From positions 2,666,001 through 2,730,000 of the forward strand of contig NZ_QPER01000001.1 in assembly GCF_009455635.1 (NCBI RefSeq): a stretch of DNA of 64,000 bases. Reading direction: 5' to 3'. Positions 1 to 8,130 of this stretch are shown piece after piece. The notes under the pieces were generated by a model. That model did no database searches. It was not told where the DNA came from and was given only the letters and a program-made list of their open reading frames with translations. The stretch is from Paraburkholderia agricolaris. Lineage in GTDB: Bacteria > Pseudomonadota > Gammaproteobacteria > Burkholderiales > Burkholderiaceae. Positions within the stretch are counted from its first letter, which is position 1, and each line of letters opens with the position of its first letter. The position numbers were made by a program, and so were the translations under genes.

Positions 1-219
1 CACGGTAAATGCAGCACCGGCTCCCGTGAGCAGGAGGTTCATAAAGATCGTGATGGCCATCGGCTGCCCAGCCTTGATCCGTTCGTACTGCACTTCGGTC
101 AAGTAATAGGGCTCTTGTTGAATGTAAATCTTGGGATCGATCGCAACCGCAGATGACGGCACCTGAAGCGGTTGCTGCCCCGGCGTTCCGCTCTGCGCGG
201 ACTGACTAGCATTAGTCAA
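1..219 (-). CDS. Hypothetical protein, 3' part cut by window edge
   Basis: An open frame runs leftward off the window from a probable TTG at 219. GGAG at 225-228 is 5 nt upstream of that TTG; an in-frame GTG at 225 is the alternative, and a TAG closes the frame just upstream of it. About 73 residues are visible: a Gln/Ser/Pro-rich start, then IDPKIYIQQEPYYL, then a hydrophobic stretch (AITIFMNLLLTGAGAAFTV) that could be a membrane segment. I recognise no family. It could belong to an element inserted next to the tRNA-His gene, but no integrase or att repeat is visible. Confidence 0.5.
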   Translation of the reverse strand, partial: MTNASQSAQSGTPGQQPLQVPSSAVAIDPKIYIQQEPYYLTEVQYERIKAGQPMAITIFMNLLLTGAGAAFTV

Positions 220-260
220 AGGCACTCCGAAATCGCCAGTCGGCTAGGGACATAAGACGC

Positions 261-283
261 AAAAAAGCCCGCTACTAGCGGGC
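261..283 (-). terminator. Rho-independent terminator of tRNA-His
   Basis: A perfect 7-bp stem (GCCCGCT / AGCGGGC, 3-nt loop, 267-283) is followed on the minus strand by six T residues (A261-A266 on the plus strand). It lies about 90 nt downstream of the tRNA-His 3' end and before the next minus-strand gene. Confidence 0.75.
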
Positions 284-372
284 TCTCTTTGCTCATCTTC
301 GATAAATTGGAATCACATCTTCCAAAATATGTAAAAACGACGAGCATTTCACATGCAACTGCTTGAATTCTT

Positions 373-449
373 TGGGGTGGCTGATGGGGCTCGAACCCAC
401 GACAACAGGAATCACAATCCTGGACTCTACCAACTGAGCTACAGCCACC
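373..449 (-). tRNA. tRNA-His (GTG anticodon)
   Basis: A 77-nt cloverleaf on the minus strand. It starts GGTGGCTG with the encoded extra G typical of tRNA-His, has a GTG anticodon at 415-413, a T-loop GGTTCGAGCC, and ends in C73 plus encoded CCA. The sequence closely follows the enterobacterial tRNA-His. A TATAAT -10 element lies on the minus strand at 528-523, upstream of the gene and just beyond the dusA stop, so it is probably transcribed independently. A terminator follows at 261-283. Confidence 0.97.
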
Positions 450-556
450 ACTGACATCTGCTTGACTTGCTAAGCAACTCACCTAACTGCTGAGAAACTT
501 GGCTCGTCGATGAAGAAACGAGATTATACGAACAAGAATTCTGTTTGCCTAGTCCT

Positions 557-1558
557 TTATTCAAAAATTTCGACCGGCTCACGCAGATGCTGTCTTGCCT
601 CGTCGAAGATACTCAGATCGCGCGCGGCCAGGCGTTTGCTATCCGACAACACGCGACGCCATCCTCGTGCACCGGCTTCCCCGCGGTAGAGACCGAGCGC
701 ATGACGCGTGATCGCACCAAGGTACGTGCCGCGCGCCATTTCAGCCGTGCAATATTCGATCAGTTTCGCCTCGACCTGCTCGCGCGTGAGCGGTGCATCC
801 GTCGCGCCATAGAAGCGCGCATCGACATCGGCCAGCACATAAGGGTTGTGATAAGCCTCGCGCCCGAGCATTACACCGTCGACGTGCTGAAGATGTGTCT
901 CCACTTCATCAAGCGTCTTGATGCCGCCATTGATGATGATCTCCAGATGCGGGAAATCGCGCTTCAGCTGATACGCGTAGTCGTATTTGAGCGGCGGAAT
1001 TTCACGGTTCTCTTTCGGGCTCAGGCCCTTGAGAATCGCATTACGCGCGTGCACGACGAACACGTTGCAGCCGGCGTCCGCGATCGTGCCGACGAAGTCG
1101 CGCACGAAGTCATATTCTTCGACCGCATCCACGCCGATCCGGTGCTTGACCGTCACCGGTATTGAGACGGCGTCGCGCATGGCTTTCACGCAATCGGCAA
1201 CGAGTTGCGGCTCGTTCATCAGGCAAGCGCCGAACGCACCGCGCTGCACGCGCTCGGACGGGCAGCCGCAATTCAGATTGATCTCGTCATAGCCCCATTG
1301 CTCGCCCAGCCTCGCTGAACGCGCGAGATCGTCCGGCTCGCTGCCGCCGAGCTGCAAGGCAACCGGCGCTTCTTCGGGCGTAAACGCCAGATGGCGCGGC
1401 ACGTCGCCGTGCAGCAACGCGCCGGTGGTGACCATTTCGGTGTAGAGCCACGTATGGCGCGATATCACGCGATGCAGCGAGCGGCAGTGGCGATCGGTCC
1501 AGTCCATCATCGGCGCGACGGACACGCGGCGTGGACTGGGAGTTTGAGCTAAAGACAT
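557..1558 (-). CDS. dusA: tRNA-dihydrouridine(20/20a) synthase DusA
   Basis: This FMN/NADPH enzyme reduces uridines 20/20a in the tRNA D-loop. The 333-residue protein is a full-length Dus TIM barrel: FMN-binding SVAPMMDWTD near residue 15, NLNCGCPSERVQ, and the catalytic cysteine in GAFGACLM (C112). VKHRIG, a VVHARN motif and the FMN-phosphate-binding IINGGI and GVMLGREAY complete the pattern. The length and the MMDWTDRHCR motif favour DusA over DusB or DusC. The ATG at 1558 has no strong ribosome site. The gene sits upstream of, and convergent with nothing before, tRNA-His on the same strand. Confidence 0.95.
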   Translation of the reverse strand: MSLAQTPSPRRVSVAPMMDWTDRHCRSLHRVISRHTWLYTEMVTTGALLHGDVPRHLAFTPEEAPVALQLGGSEPDDLARSARLGEQWGYDEINLNCGCPSERVQRGAFGACLMNEPQLVADCVKAMRDAVSIPVTVKHRIGVDAVEEYDFVRDFVGTIADAGCNVFVVHARNAILKGLSPKENREIPPLKYDYAYQLKRDFPHLEIIINGGIKTLDEVETHLQHVDGVMLGREAYHNPYVLADVDARFYGATDAPLTREQVEAKLIEYCTAEMARGTYLGAITRHALGLYRGEAGARGWRRVLSDSKRLAARDLSIFDEARQHLREPVEIFE

Positions 1559-1908
1559 GGGGCGGCCAGACGGCTTGAATCAAACCGCGATTTTACCGCA
1601 AGTGGCCCAATGCCCCTGAAACGCGAATGACAAGCAAGAAATCACCGAAAACCCTGCCAATAACCCACCCCGCCAATCCGGTCTTTGACCGCAAAAACCG
1701 CTTGACTACCGGGGTCGGACCACCGCTGACGCCCGTCACATATACGCCTGACAGATTATTTCAGTACCAAGAATAGTAATTTCATATTATCGGTACAAAT
1801 TTTTAATAGTAGGGGTATACACTGCCATCCATCGACGTTGCAGACACACCCCTACCGGCTCCTGCGACGCCTTCCTGAAATGAAATCGAAACTTATCGGA
1901 GTCACACC
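1559..1908. other. Intergenic region, no gene seen
   Basis: This is the divergent region between dusA and the small secreted protein gene at 1909. The right part (about 1740-1820) is AT-rich. It carries a possible TATACA -10 element at 1816-1821 that would serve the rightward gene. No ORF or RNA gene is convincing here. Confidence 0.5.
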
Positions 1909-2178
1909 ATGAAGACCAAGCTCATCGCCGCCCTGCTGGTTGCTGTTTCTGCCTCGATCGCTGCTCCCGCATTCGCTAGCGGCTACGGCCCGGCACCGTT
2001 CTATCGTCCGGCTGTCGGCGCACCGGCTTCGCAACAAGGCCAGAACGCGCAAACCGTCGCAGCTGAACGCGCTAGCGCCGAATCGGGCGCATACGGTGGC
2101 GTGAACACCGTGTCGTCGCAATCGGGTACGCGTGCACCGGCTTCGTCGGGCCCGCAATCGGTTTTCTTCGGCCACTAA
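1909..2178 (+). CDS. Small secreted protein, unknown function
   Basis: An 89-residue protein with a clear Sec signal peptide: MKTK, hydrophobic core, then cleavage after PAFA near residue 23. The mature part is about 65 residues, rich in Ser, Ala, Gly and Gln, and has no cysteine. It ends FFGH. Small periplasmic proteins of this kind are common in Burkholderia. No domain is recognisable. The ATG is preceded by TCGGAGTCACACC, a good ribosome site. A long hairpin follows the gene at 2219-2263. Codon use looks like that of a well-expressed chromosomal gene. Confidence 0.8.
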   Translation: MKTKLIAALLVAVSASIAAPAFASGYGPAPFYRPAVGAPASQQGQNAQTVAAERASAESGAYGGVNTVSSQSGTRAPASSGPQSVFFGH

Positions 2179-2218
2179 TCTGTCGCTGTTGAAGGTTGCC
2201 GTTCACAAGACGGCAGCC

Positions 2219-2263
2219 GAACTGGGCGCCGCGCATGCAGTAATGCATGCCGGCGCCCAGTTC
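2219..2263. terminator. Long hairpin between convergent genes, probable bidirectional terminator
   Basis: GAACTGGGCGCC pairs with GGCGCCCAGTTC, and GCATGCA pairs with TGCATGC inside it, leaving one bulged base and a 4-nt loop (about 19 bp of stem). It lies between the convergent genes ending at 2178 (+) and 2327 (-). The T-tracts are short, so factor-independent termination is likely but not certain. Confidence 0.55.
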
Positions 2264-2326
2264 CGTTTACACGGCGGCCGCGCTCACGTCGTCGAGCCCA
2301 TCCATCGAGCCCCAACGCCAGCGTCA

Positions 2327-2707
2327 TCACGCCTCGCGCTTTTCCTCTTCCGGCGATTCGCAGAACCGGATCCGGTTACCGAACGGATCGATCGTCTCGA
2401 GCACTTTCCCCCAGGGCTCATCTTCAACGCCCGGCTTTCCGTACTTATAGTCTTTGCGCTGAAGTTCGGCATGCAACGCGTCGATGCCCTGCATCGGCAC
2501 GTAAATCGTCGAGCCCGGCGTCGCATCGCCATAATGCTCGCTCAAGTGCAAAATCAGATCGGAACGGCGCACTTGCGCATAGAGCGGAGTATTCGCCTCG
2601 AAGCGGTGTTCCCAGTCGATGGTAAAGCCGAGAAAGTCCACGTAAAACTCTCTGGCTTTCTCTTCCGAGAAAATACGGATGATCGGAATAGCGCGCGCGA
2701 GGTGCAT
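2327..2707 (-). CDS. Glyoxalase/bleomycin-resistance (VOC) superfamily protein
   Basis: A 126-residue protein matching the vicinal-oxygen-chelate fold. The N-terminal module reads IPIIRIFSEEKAREFYVDFLGF, and the C-terminal strand GKVLETIDPFGNRIRFCE is the classical VOC ending with a metal-ligand Glu. These proteins are glyoxalases, dioxygenases or antibiotic-binding proteins, and sequence alone does not say which. It stands alone: the upstream gene starts at 3021 and convergent transcription comes from the left. Confidence 0.85.
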   Translation of the reverse strand: MHLARAIPIIRIFSEEKAREFYVDFLGFTIDWEHRFEANTPLYAQVRRSDLILHLSEHYGDATPGSTIYVPMQGIDALHAELQRKDYKYGKPGVEDEPWGKVLETIDPFGNRIRFCESPEEEKREA

Positions 2708-2778
2708 TGCGGTCCCTAACAGGTCGATACAGAACTGTCAGCTTAATCGAATGTGCTTGCCGGTTCCGGCGCCTACGG

Positions 2779-3021
2779 TTATCCGCTAAGGCCGGCATCG
2801 ATCGTTTCGCGCGCCGCCCTGAAGCCGGCCTCTGCGGCAGCATGCTCCGTGGGCCATAGAGTGTCGATGTGGACGAGGCGCCAGTCGACCACCACCGCGT
2901 CGTTGCGCAACACCCGAAAATGCGCCTTGACGCCGGTCAGCACCTGCTCGACGGCAACTTCGATGTCGTAGTCCTGATAGCGCTCCTGGTAGTCGCCCAT
3001 GTCGGGGCCTTTCGGCTCCAT
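2779..3021 (-). CDS. Conserved small hypothetical protein
   Basis: An 80-residue acidic protein (MEPKGPDMGDYQERY at the start). Its ATG is preceded by AAGGAGG at a 6-nt spacing, one of the best ribosome sites in the window, which supports translation. The body looks like a small alpha/beta protein (VEQVLTGVKAHFRVLRNDAVVVDWRLV, split by charged residues). No signal peptide or membrane segment is present. No family is recognised. Confidence 0.7.
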   Translation of the reverse strand: MEPKGPDMGDYQERYQDYDIEVAVEQVLTGVKAHFRVLRNDAVVVDWRLVHIDTLWPTEHAAAEAGFRAARETIDAGLSG

Positions 3022-3131
3022 GATCGCCTCCTTGAAGTGTTCCGTGTCAGGGTGAAATGCGCACGGCCATGCACGCCCGTCGGGCCGTCGTTACGGCTCG
3101 AAACAGGGACTGACAGGTCTACATCTGACGA

Positions 3132-3329
3132 TTAGTCGCAATCGCCAGAAAGATACTGCCGGCCGCTAACGGTGATCTCGACGTCGCCGCTGCCCGCCTC
3201 GGCGGCAAGGCCATTCGACAGCAATTCCGCCGCGACGGACTGCGCAAACTTCGGCACGGGCTGTCCGACACCGACATCGTTCAGGCGCCGCAAAGCTTCG
3301 ACCGCTTCCGGACTTAATGACTTCGACAT
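3132..3329 (-). CDS. Small hypothetical protein
   Basis: A 65-residue soluble protein, MSKSLSPEAVEALRRLND at the start. Two predicted helices are followed by a short beta-hairpin (DVEITVSGRQYL), a pattern reminiscent of a truncated winged-helix module. That resemblance is inference only. It lies 110 bp downstream of the 2779-3021 gene's start region, on the same strand. No clear ribosome site is seen and no function can be proposed. Confidence 0.5.
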   Translation of the reverse strand: MSKSLSPEAVEALRRLNDVGVGQPVPKFAQSVAAELLSNGLAAEAGSGDVEITVSGRQYLSGDCD

Positions 3330-3509
3330 GGCCGTCTCCGTCGTGATGCTGAATTTATCGTAGCAAGTTTCGCGGCCGGACGCAGGCGCGTCTCAGGCGC
3401 ACCGACATCCAAAGCTTGTGCAGCCCGCGAATTTTGCACGCGCAAGCGGGTCTATCCCACAAGCGTGGCTATAGCAAACCCGGCAAGCGGTAGCGGAAAG
3501 GAGGACGAG

Positions 3510-3785
3510 ATGGAGCGAAGCAGAATGACAGCGCTGACGGCGTGCGTCACGCTTGCGGCGTTCAACATGGGCGGTCCGGCAGCATTCGCACAAACGCCAG
3601 GCCCGGCACAAAAGACGCAGACCATGCCGCAAAACGGCCCGGCATCGATGGTCAAGCCGCCGGAGACGGGCTCAGGCTCAGGCGGTGCGAGCAATCCGGA
3701 CAATATGCCGATCAAGCGTCCGCGCAAACCGACCAACGACAAGATGATGCACGAGCCGCCCGCCAGCGCCGCCAACGCGAAATAG
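3510..3785 (+). CDS. Small secreted Pro/Gly/Ser-rich protein
   Basis: The start at 3510 is chosen because GGAAAGGAGG lies 5 nt upstream; an earlier in-frame ATG at 3465 has no such site. The 91-residue product has a signal peptide with probable cleavage after AAFA (about residue 28). The mature part is low-complexity and cationic, rich in Pro, Gln, Gly, Ser and Lys, and ends in SAANAK. It is probably periplasmic or exported. Function unknown. Confidence 0.7.
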   Translation: MERSRMTALTACVTLAAFNMGGPAAFAQTPGPAQKTQTMPQNGPASMVKPPETGSGSGGASNPDNMPIKRPRKPTNDKMMHEPPASAANAK

Positions 3786-3832
3786 CGCCGGCACGGCTGA
3801 CGGCGCGAACCGCGCGAATAAGGCAAGCGCGT

Positions 3833-4048
3833 TTAAAGACGCGCGATCGACACCTCCGTGGACTTCACCAGCGCGACCACTTCCGAGCCGACCTTCAGGT
3901 CGAGTTCGTCGACCGAGCGCGTGGTGATCACCGAAGTGACGATACCGAACGGCGTGTCCACATCGACCTCGGACACGACCGGCCCGCGGATGATTTCCTT
4001 GACCTTGCCTTTGAACTGATTGCGTACGTTGATTGCGGAAATGGTCAT
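3833..4048 (-). CDS. ssuF: SsuF-like molybdopterin-binding (Mop/TOBE) protein
   Basis: A 71-residue single TOBE/Mop domain: MTISAINVRNQFKGKVKEI, then a VDTPFGIVTSVITTRSVDEL core, ending ALVKSTEVSIARL. Such proteins bind molybdate or oxyanions. It is the last gene of ssuD-ssuC-ssuB and starts 47 bp after ssuB. In Pseudomonas putida the ssuEADCBF locus ends with a similar small protein, SsuF, needed for sulfonate growth, so position and fold support the symbol. The oxyanion it binds here is not shown by sequence. Confidence 0.8.
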   Translation of the reverse strand: MTISAINVRNQFKGKVKEIIRGPVVSEVDVDTPFGIVTSVITTRSVDELDLKVGSEVVALVKSTEVSIARL

Positions 4049-4095
4049 ATCGAGCGACTCCAGAAAAGCGATTAAAAACAGTCAGTCAAGAGATA

Positions 4096-5106
4096 TCAGA
4101 CGGCCCAGCGGACGTCCGTCGGCCGCGTGAGGCGGCCCTCGTCACGTGCGTCGTAAGCACGCTGGGACAGCGCGTCGTCATTCGGCGCCGTCTTCAGTAC
4201 GCGTTGCAACACATGTTCTTCCAGCGCGGCGAACCCGGCCGATGCACGTGCCCGCGGGCGCGCCAGCGGTACCGGCTGATCGAGCGCGATGCGCCCTTCT
4301 TCGATCAGCAGAATCCGGTCGCCTAGCGCGACGGCTTCATGCACGTCGTGCGTCACCAGCAGCGCGGTAAATTGATGCTCACGCCACAGGCGTTCGATCA
4401 GTGCGTGCATTTCGATGCGCGTCAACGCGTCGAGCGCGCCGAGCGGTTCGTCGAGCAGCAGCAATTGCGGCCGATGCACCAGTGCACGCGCCAGCGCCAC
4501 CCGCTGACGCTGACCGCCGGAGAGCTGCGCGGGCCAGTCGTTGGCGCGTTCCAGCAAACCGACTTCGGCGAGCACGGCCCGCGCATCCTCACGCGCACTG
4601 CGGCCGAGGCCGAGCATCACGTTTTGCAGCACGCTCTTCCAGGGCAGAAGCCGCGCGTCCTGAAACATGATGCGAGTGTCGAGCGGCCGGCCGTCTTCGG
4701 TGCGTTTCTCGAGCACCCCCGAGGTGGCCTTTTCCAGACCCGCGACGAGGCGCAGCAAGGTCGATTTCCCGCAGCCGCTCCGGCCGACGATAGCGACAAA
4801 GCTGCCGCGCTCGATCGACAGATCAAAATCGGACAACACCTTGCGCTCGCCGTACTGCTTGCCGACACCGCGCAACTCGACCGAATAGTCGGCGGAGCGG
4901 CGTGCGTCATTGCGCGCCGAGGCTCCCGTCGCTGCAGGCAGAACGCTCACGCGCTGGTCGCGTTGACGATCGTGCGAGGGTTCCGCCCGATCGAAACCCG
5001 CAGCCTCATCCGCGTCGTGATCGGCGGTGCGCGGTTGCGCCAGTTCGGCTTCGAGATCGCTGCCCGCGATGCCGCCGAACGACGTCGACAATGTGGTTGC
5101 GCTCAT
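4096..5106 (-). CDS. ssuB: Aliphatic sulfonate ABC transporter ATPase SsuB
   Basis: This ATPase drives sulfonate import. The 336-residue protein carries Walker A ([11 protein letters not shown]), the ABC signature ([15 protein letters not shown]), Walker B ([13 protein letters not shown]) and the H-loop (LVTHD). The Q-loop reads [11 protein letters not shown], as in the SsuB/TauB family. The ABC domain starts only near residue 74; the Ala/Asp/Arg-rich N-terminal extension is unusual against the usual roughly 255 residues. The ATG at 5106 overlaps the ssuC stop by 4 bp (ATGA), implying translational coupling. The frame stays open far upstream inside ssuC, but that is a shadow. Confidence 0.93.
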   Translation of the reverse strand: MSATTLSTSFGGIAGSDLEAELAQPRTADHDADEAAGFDRAEPSHDRQRDQRVSVLPAATGASARNDARRSADYSVELRGVGKQYGERKVLSDFDLSIERGSFVAIVGRSGCGKSTLLRLVAGLEKATSGVLEKRTEDGRPLDTRIMFQDARLLPWKSVLQNVMLGLGRSAREDARAVLAEVGLLERANDWPAQLSGGQRQRVALARALVHRPQLLLLDEPLGALDALTRIEMHALIERLWREHQFTALLVTHDVHEAVALGDRILLIEEGRIALDQPVPLARPRARASAGFAALEEHVLQRVLKTAPNDDALSQRAYDARDEGRLTRPTDVRWAV

Positions 5107-5951
5107 GTTTTCGCTCCTCGTTGATAAGCCGGGTGCCAACGCAGCGACACGCGCTCGAGACTCTTGGCCAGCACGTCGGCGAGTTTGCCGAGCCCCGCGT
5201 ACAGCAGGATGCCGACCACCACCACATCGGTTTGCAGGAATTCGCGGGCATTCATCGTCATGTAGCCGATTCCCGACTGCGCGGAAATGGTTTCGGCAAC
5301 GATCAGCGTGACCCACATCAGCCCGAACGCGAACCGCACGCCGACCAGAATCGACGGCAACGCGCCGGGCAGCACCACGTGCCGGTAAAGTGCGAAACCC
5401 TTCACGCCGTAACTGCGTGCCATTTCGATCAGATTGGCATCGACCGAGCGGATGCCGTGGAAGGTGTTCACGTAGATCGGAAAAAACACGCCCAGCGCGA
5501 CGAGAAACACTTTCGCCTCTTCCTCGATACCGAACCACAGGATCACGAGGGGGATCATCGCCAGCGCGGGAATGTTGCGGACCATCTGCACGGTCGAATC
5601 GAGCGCGATTTCGGCGGATTTGAACAGACCCGTTGCAAGGCCGAGCACGAGTCCGATGCCGCCACCGATCGCAAAGCCCGACACCGCGCGCCACGTGCTG
5701 ACCTTCACGTCCGCCCACATTTCGCCGGACTGGATCAGCGACCACGCGGCCTTCACGACCGCGAGCGGTTCGGGCAGCACGCGGGTCGAGAGAATGCCGC
5801 TGCGGGCGGCGAATTCCCATGCCAGCAGAATCGCGAGCGGCGCGAGCCACGGCGCAAGATGCGCACCGATGCGGCGCAAGACGGCGAGACTCGCGCTCGA
5901 ACGAGCGACGGCGTCAGTGCCTTGTCCCGCGCTCAAAGTGGATTGAGCCAT
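5103..5951 (-). CDS. ssuC: Aliphatic sulfonate ABC transporter permease SsuC
   Basis: The inner-membrane channel of the sulfonate importer. The 282-residue protein has about six membrane segments and the BPD-type EAA loop ([18 protein letters not shown]). A roughly 30-residue cytoplasmic N-terminus precedes the first segment ([17 protein letters not shown]). It lies 55 bp downstream of ssuD and overlaps ssuB by 4 bp. No periplasmic binding protein gene (ssuA) is present in this operon, so the receptor must be encoded elsewhere or be shared. Confidence 0.92.
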   Translation of the reverse strand: MAQSTLSAGQGTDAVARSSASLAVLRRIGAHLAPWLAPLAILLAWEFAARSGILSTRVLPEPLAVVKAAWSLIQSGEMWADVKVSTWRAVSGFAIGGGIGLVLGLATGLFKSAEIALDSTVQMVRNIPALAMIPLVILWFGIEEEAKVFLVALGVFFPIYVNTFHGIRSVDANLIEMARSYGVKGFALYRHVVLPGALPSILVGVRFAFGLMWVTLIVAETISAQSGIGYMTMNAREFLQTDVVVVGILLYAGLGKLADVLAKSLERVSLRWHPAYQRGAKT

Positions 5952-6006
5952 GATGATTTCCTCACTGCCTGACCATTAGGTGTTCGTGCTGAACCGGGCG
6001 ATGCGC

Positions 6007-7167
6007 TCAGCTCGAACTCGCCGCTTTCGGCAGATAGTTGTTGCCGACGATCTCGCCAAACGGCCCGGACAGCGGACCGCCAGCGGTCTTGATCTGCCGG
6101 CCCGGCAGCAACGGAAACACCAGTTCGGCGAAGCGGTACGATTCTTCGAGATGCGGATAGCCGGACAGGATGAACGTGTCGATACCAAGCGCCGCGTATT
6201 CGTTCATGAGCGCGGCCACCTGCTCGGGATTGCCGACCAGCGCCGTTCCCGCGCCGCCGCGCACCAGCCCGACGCCCGCCCACAGATGCGGATACACCTC
6301 GAGTTCGGCGCGGCCGCCGCGCTTGCCGCCGTGCAAGGCGGCCATGCGGCGCTGTCCTTCGGAATCCATCTTCGAGAAGGAAGCCTGGGCACGGGAAATG
6401 GTTTCGTCGTCGAGCTTGCTGATCAGCTTGTCGGCGGCAGCCCACGCTTCTTCTTCGGTTTCGCGCACGATGACGTGCAGGCGAATGCCGAACTTGATCG
6501 TGCGGCCACGCGCTTCGGCACGGGCGCGAATGTCGGCGATCTTCTTCGCGACAGCCGCGGGCGGCTCGCCCCACGTCAGATACGTGTCGATGTGATCGCC
6601 CGCGATATCGTGCGCCGCCGCCGACGACCCGCCGAACCACAGCGGCGGATGCGGGTTCTGCACCGGCGGATACAGCGCCTTGCCGCCCTTCGAGGTCAGA
6701 TGCTTGCCCTCGAAGTCGATCGCGTCGTTGGTATGCGCGGCGCTCAGCAGCTTGCGCCAGATATGCAGGAATTCGTCGGTGATTTCATAGCGTGTGTCGT
6801 GATCGACGAATACGCCGTCGCCTTCCAGTTCAGCCGAATCGCCGCCGGTCACGACGTTGATCAGCAGACGCCCGTTCGACAGCCGGTCGAAGGTCGCGGC
6901 CATGCGCGCCGCCAGACCCGGCGACGAAATACCCGGCCGGATCGCCACCAGAAACTTCAGACGTTTGGTCGCGGCAATCAGGCTCGACGCGACGACCCAC
7001 GCGTCTTCGCACGAGCGGCCGGTCGGCAGCAGCACGCCCTCGTAGCCGAGCGTATCGGCGGCGACGGCGATCTGCTGGAAGTAGTCGTAATCGGCTGCGC
7101 GTGCGCCTTGGGACGTACCGAGATAACGGCTGTCGCCGTGAGTCGGAATGAACCAGAACACATTCAT
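6007..7167 (-). CDS. ssuD: FMNH2-dependent alkanesulfonate monooxygenase SsuD
   Basis: SsuD cleaves alkanesulfonates to aldehyde and sulfite using FMNH2 and oxygen, releasing sulfur for cysteine synthesis. The 386-residue protein (about 381 in E. coli) is a luciferase-like TIM barrel: [17 protein letters not shown], then TGRSCEDAW with the conserved cysteine (C53 here), VVTGGD, and [13 protein letters not shown] with the active-site His. It is the first large gene of the operon. The FMN reductase gene ssuE, usually first, is missing. The ATG at 7167 follows AGGAGCAGCAA. Confidence 0.95.
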   Translation of the reverse strand: MNVFWFIPTHGDSRYLGTSQGARAADYDYFQQIAVAADTLGYEGVLLPTGRSCEDAWVVASSLIAATKRLKFLVAIRPGISSPGLAARMAATFDRLSNGRLLINVVTGGDSAELEGDGVFVDHDTRYEITDEFLHIWRKLLSAAHTNDAIDFEGKHLTSKGGKALYPPVQNPHPPLWFGGSSAAAHDIAGDHIDTYLTWGEPPAAVAKKIADIRARAEARGRTIKFGIRLHVIVRETEEEAWAAADKLISKLDDETISRAQASFSKMDSEGQRRMAALHGGKRGGRAELEVYPHLWAGVGLVRGGAGTALVGNPEQVAALMNEYAALGIDTFILSGYPHLEESYRFAELVFPLLPGRQIKTAGGPLSGPFGEIVGNNYLPKAASSS

Positions 7168-7262
7168 TTGCTGCTCCTGCTAGTTCGAAACTGGATTAAA
7201 TGGAGACGTGTGCAACGACGAGGAACGCTGCGTCGGGCGAAAGCCGCTAGCCGCGCGCATCC

Positions 7263-7282
7263 CTCCGGCACGGAAGCCGGAG
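7263..7282 (-). promoter_or_regulatory. Hairpin in the ssu leader
   Basis: On the minus strand CTCCGGC pairs with GCCGGAG around a 6-nt loop, about 95 nt upstream of ssuD and 45 nt downstream of the putative leader peptide stop. No T-tract follows, so it is not a simple terminator. It could be part of an attenuation structure coupled to the leader peptide. Confidence 0.4.
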
Positions 7283-7326
7283 AGGCGAGCGCTAGAAAAG
7301 ACGGAAATACTGCAGTGAGGCGCGGA

Positions 7327-7398
7327 TTAGTTCCGACAGCACAGCCACGAACGCGCGTGCGCCATGGGGCAATTGAAGATCGGCATCAGGCAGGACAT
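7327..7398 (-). CDS. Putative cysteine-rich leader peptide upstream of ssuD
   Basis: A 23-codon ORF starting with ATG at 7398, with GAGGGAAG about 8 nt upstream, and ending in ...ARSWLCCRN and TAA. It has four cysteines and three methionines, including a Cys-Cys pair three codons from the stop, and lies 160 bp upstream of ssuD. Short peptides with a terminal cysteine run precede sulfur-assimilation operons in some bacteria, where ribosome stalling senses cysteine. The function here is inference from position and composition. The frame is open upstream to 7539, but that part looks non-coding. Confidence 0.4.
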   Translation of the reverse strand: MSCLMPIFNCPMAHARSWLCCRN

Positions 7399-7612
7399 CG
7401 CGACGGCTTCCCTCGACCAAACGTGCGCGTGATGCGCTCGATTAAACAGGCGACGGCGGCAAACGCCGTCTGTATGGAGAAACAGTCTATGGATCGGAAC
7501 CCGGCTTTTGAACGATTTTTTTGAGCTTAGGTTTTCCACTTTCGTGATTAGCCCGACGCTAAAGCATACGGATGTTGCGCCTTACCCACGCTGGAAGCGG
7601 CTTGCCCCTATA

Positions 7613-7618
7613 TATAAT
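7613..7618 (+). promoter_or_regulatory. Perfect -10 box for the membrane protein gene
   Basis: TATAAT at 7613-7618 lies 71 bp upstream of the rightward gene. No good -35 hexamer sits at the standard spacing. The rest of the 7399-7688 region holds no gene I can support. It has a hairpin at 7452-7470 (GACGGCG/CGCCGTC) and presumably the leftward ssu promoter. Confidence 0.45.
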
Positions 7619-7688
7619 GGCGCCACATTTCCAATAATCCGATGCAGGCCGTGCGAACCACGCCGCCTGAGCTCTCGCGGTGCAATGC

Positions 7689-8114
7689 ATGCAAAAACTC
7701 ATCCTGCCATTCGTCGCCGGCTTTCTGGCTTCCCTGTTTTTTCATGAATCGACCCTGGCGCTGCTGCACGCGGCCGGGCTGATCGACCCGACCGGTTTTT
7801 CGACCGCACCGTTCTTGCCGCTGGGGCTGCCCGAGTTCATCGCGAACGCAATCTGGAGCGCGTTCTGGGCAGTGCTGATGGCCTGGCTGCTGCGCGTGGC
7901 GCCTGAGCGGCGCGCACCATGGGTGCCGGCCTTCGTATTTGGCGGCATTGCGTTGACCGCGGCGAGCGTGTTCGTGGTCGATCCGCTGCGCGGCATCTGG
8001 CCGAGCGGCAACATGCTGCCGCGCCTGGCAGTGGGTTTCGCGGCAAATGCGATGTGGGGCTGGGGCGCGCTGGTGTTCATGCGCGCCTTCATGGCGAGCG
8101 AAGACGAGGACTGA
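7689..8114 (+). CDS. Four-helix inner-membrane protein, unknown function
   Basis: A 141-residue hydrophobic protein with about four membrane helices: LILPFVAGFLASLFF, an AIWSAFWAVLMAWLL helix, AFVFGGIALTAASVFVV and LAVGFAANAMWGWGALVFM. It ends in an acidic tail, ASEDED. A GTG three codons earlier (7680) is an alternative start; neither start has a strong ribosome site. It is probably a monocistronic gene driven by the TATAAT at 7613. No family is recognised with confidence. Confidence 0.75.
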   Translation: MQKLILPFVAGFLASLFFHESTLALLHAAGLIDPTGFSTAPFLPLGLPEFIANAIWSAFWAVLMAWLLRVAPERRAPWVPAFVFGGIALTAASVFVVDPLRGIWPSGNMLPRLAVGFAANAMWGWGALVFMRAFMASEDED

Positions 8115-8130
8115 GCCTCTCAGGTTCTGC

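Noticed and set aside
545..1165. 206-codon rightward frame over dusA
   Set aside because: Antisense to an intact dusA with all motifs; no ribosome site and no family resemblance.
4096..5850. 584-codon leftward frame as one SsuB protein
   Set aside because: Its first 248 codons lie inside ssuC in another frame; the ATGA overlap at 5106 marks the true start.
7452..7470. Terminator upstream of the ssu leader
   Set aside because: GACGGCG/CGCCGTC is a real 7-bp stem but lacks a T-tract on either strand and lies upstream of the leader peptide, so it was not called a terminator.
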